Assembly (NCBI GenBank): GCA_945949655.1
Contig: CAMFFG010000100.1
Location: 1 to 5,407 of the forward strand
Direction: 5' to 3'
DNA: 5,407 nt
DNA from: an uncultured Peptococcaceae bacterium
GTDB lineage: Bacteria; Bacillota; Peptococcia; Peptococcales; Peptococcaceae
In this document: positions 5,174 to 5,407 of the stretch, one piece after another
How the letters are laid out: every line of letters begins with the position of its first letter
Position numbering within the stretch: the first letter of the stretch is position 1
Program-made: the position numbers and the translations under genes
Notes under the pieces: generated by a model
Seen by the model: only the letters and a program-made list of their open reading frames with translations
Told to the model about the DNA's origin: nothing
The model's database searches: none

Positions 5174-5225
5174 CTTTTTTTGCCCAGACTATAATTGCTC
5201 CAACGTCTAAATTCTGTAACAACCT

Positions 5226-5274
5226 GCACTGTATCCGTTGCCGCTTTAACGGCACTGATACAGTGCTTTTCTTT
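5226..5274 (+). terminator. Rho-independent terminator of the two-component operon
   Basis: A perfect 10-bp stem, GCACTGTATC (5226-5235) with GATACAGTGC (5257-5266), encloses an inner GCCG/CGGC stem (5240-5243, 5250-5253) capped by CTTTAA. It is followed immediately by TTTTCTTT (5267-5274). It lies 52 nt after the kinase stop. The complementary strand lacks a T-run after the stem, so it acts rightward only. Confidence 0.88.
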
Positions 5275-5407
5275 ATGCCGTAAAAATGTTTCTGCAAAAG
5301 TTACATATTATCTTCAATTATATGTTTCTTTCTGAAATATATAATTTTTTCTTTCCTTATGATACTGGAACCGGAGGATACCGACGAAAACCGCATTCTG
5401 GATCAGC
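5275..5407. other. Unassigned contig end, AT-rich spacer then possible coding edge
   Basis: Bases 5275-5358 are strongly AT-rich, with a TATAAT at 5340-5345 but no matching -35. From 5359 an ATG opens a frame running off the end (MILEPEDTDENRILDQ), and base composition returns to that of coding sequence. There is no ribosome site before this ATG. Two other frames are also open to the end, including a minus-strand one that could be the tail of a leftward gene. With under 50 nt I cannot name a gene. Confidence 0.3.

Noticed and set aside
5151..5181. Weak hairpin plus T7 run at the kinase stop codon as a terminator
   Set aside because: The stem has only six pairs with a mismatch and is several bases from the T-run; the hairpin at 5226-5274 is far stronger.

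Overview
This is a metagenome- or draft-assembly-style contig end from a Bacillota (Firmicutes)-like anaerobe. The assignment rests on strong GGAGG/GAGGTG-type ribosome sites, TTG starts, a two-part heptaprenyl-diphosphate-synthase-like gene pair, and a siroheme/heme gene order like that of menaquinone-making Clostridia (Peptococcaceae) and Negativicutes. Genus cannot be told from the sequence. Genes are moderately GC-rich and heavy in CAG (Gln) and CTG (Leu) codons; the spacers are very AT-rich. The first 34 bases are not biological: they are an untrimmed Illumina TruSeq adapter fused to the interior of hemA.

Left half (35-2609, minus strand): a tight operon read right to left. A HepS-like non-catalytic prenyl synthase subunit (TTG start at 2609) is followed by the catalytic long-chain polyprenyl diphosphate synthase (HepT-like), a precorrin-2 dehydrogenase (SirC-like), and the N-terminal 123 codons of glutamyl-tRNA reductase (hemA), which is cut by the contig end. 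Gaps are 11 and 2 nt, and sirC/hemA overlap by 25 nt. The operon joins the menaquinone side chain to the first step of tetrapyrrole synthesis and the siroheme branch, i.e. the parts of an anaerobic electron-transport chain.

Centre (2610-2907): a 298-nt AT-rich divergent spacer with -10-like boxes on both strands, a long A/T dyad, a repeated 10-mer (TTTTATCATA, 62 bp apart) and a GC-stemmed hairpin flanked by A and T runs. The hairpin looks like a terminator or leader element although no annotated gene ends there.

Right half (2908-5173, plus strand): a two-component system, an OmpR-family response regulator and a HAMP sensor histidine kinase 14 nt downstream. Both look damaged. The receiver domain lacks about five residues between the phospho-acceptor Asp and the conserved Thr, and the kinase frame is broken by one base at an A5 run near 3935-3939. 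The kinase also has a degenerate G1 box. The system may be decaying, may use frameshifting, or the contig may carry errors; the adapter at its end is a reason for caution. A good rho-independent terminator follows at 5226-5274. The last 130 nt are AT-rich and then open reading frame-like, without a gene I can establish.

I saw no rRNA, tRNA, CRISPR array, insertion sequence or phage gene.
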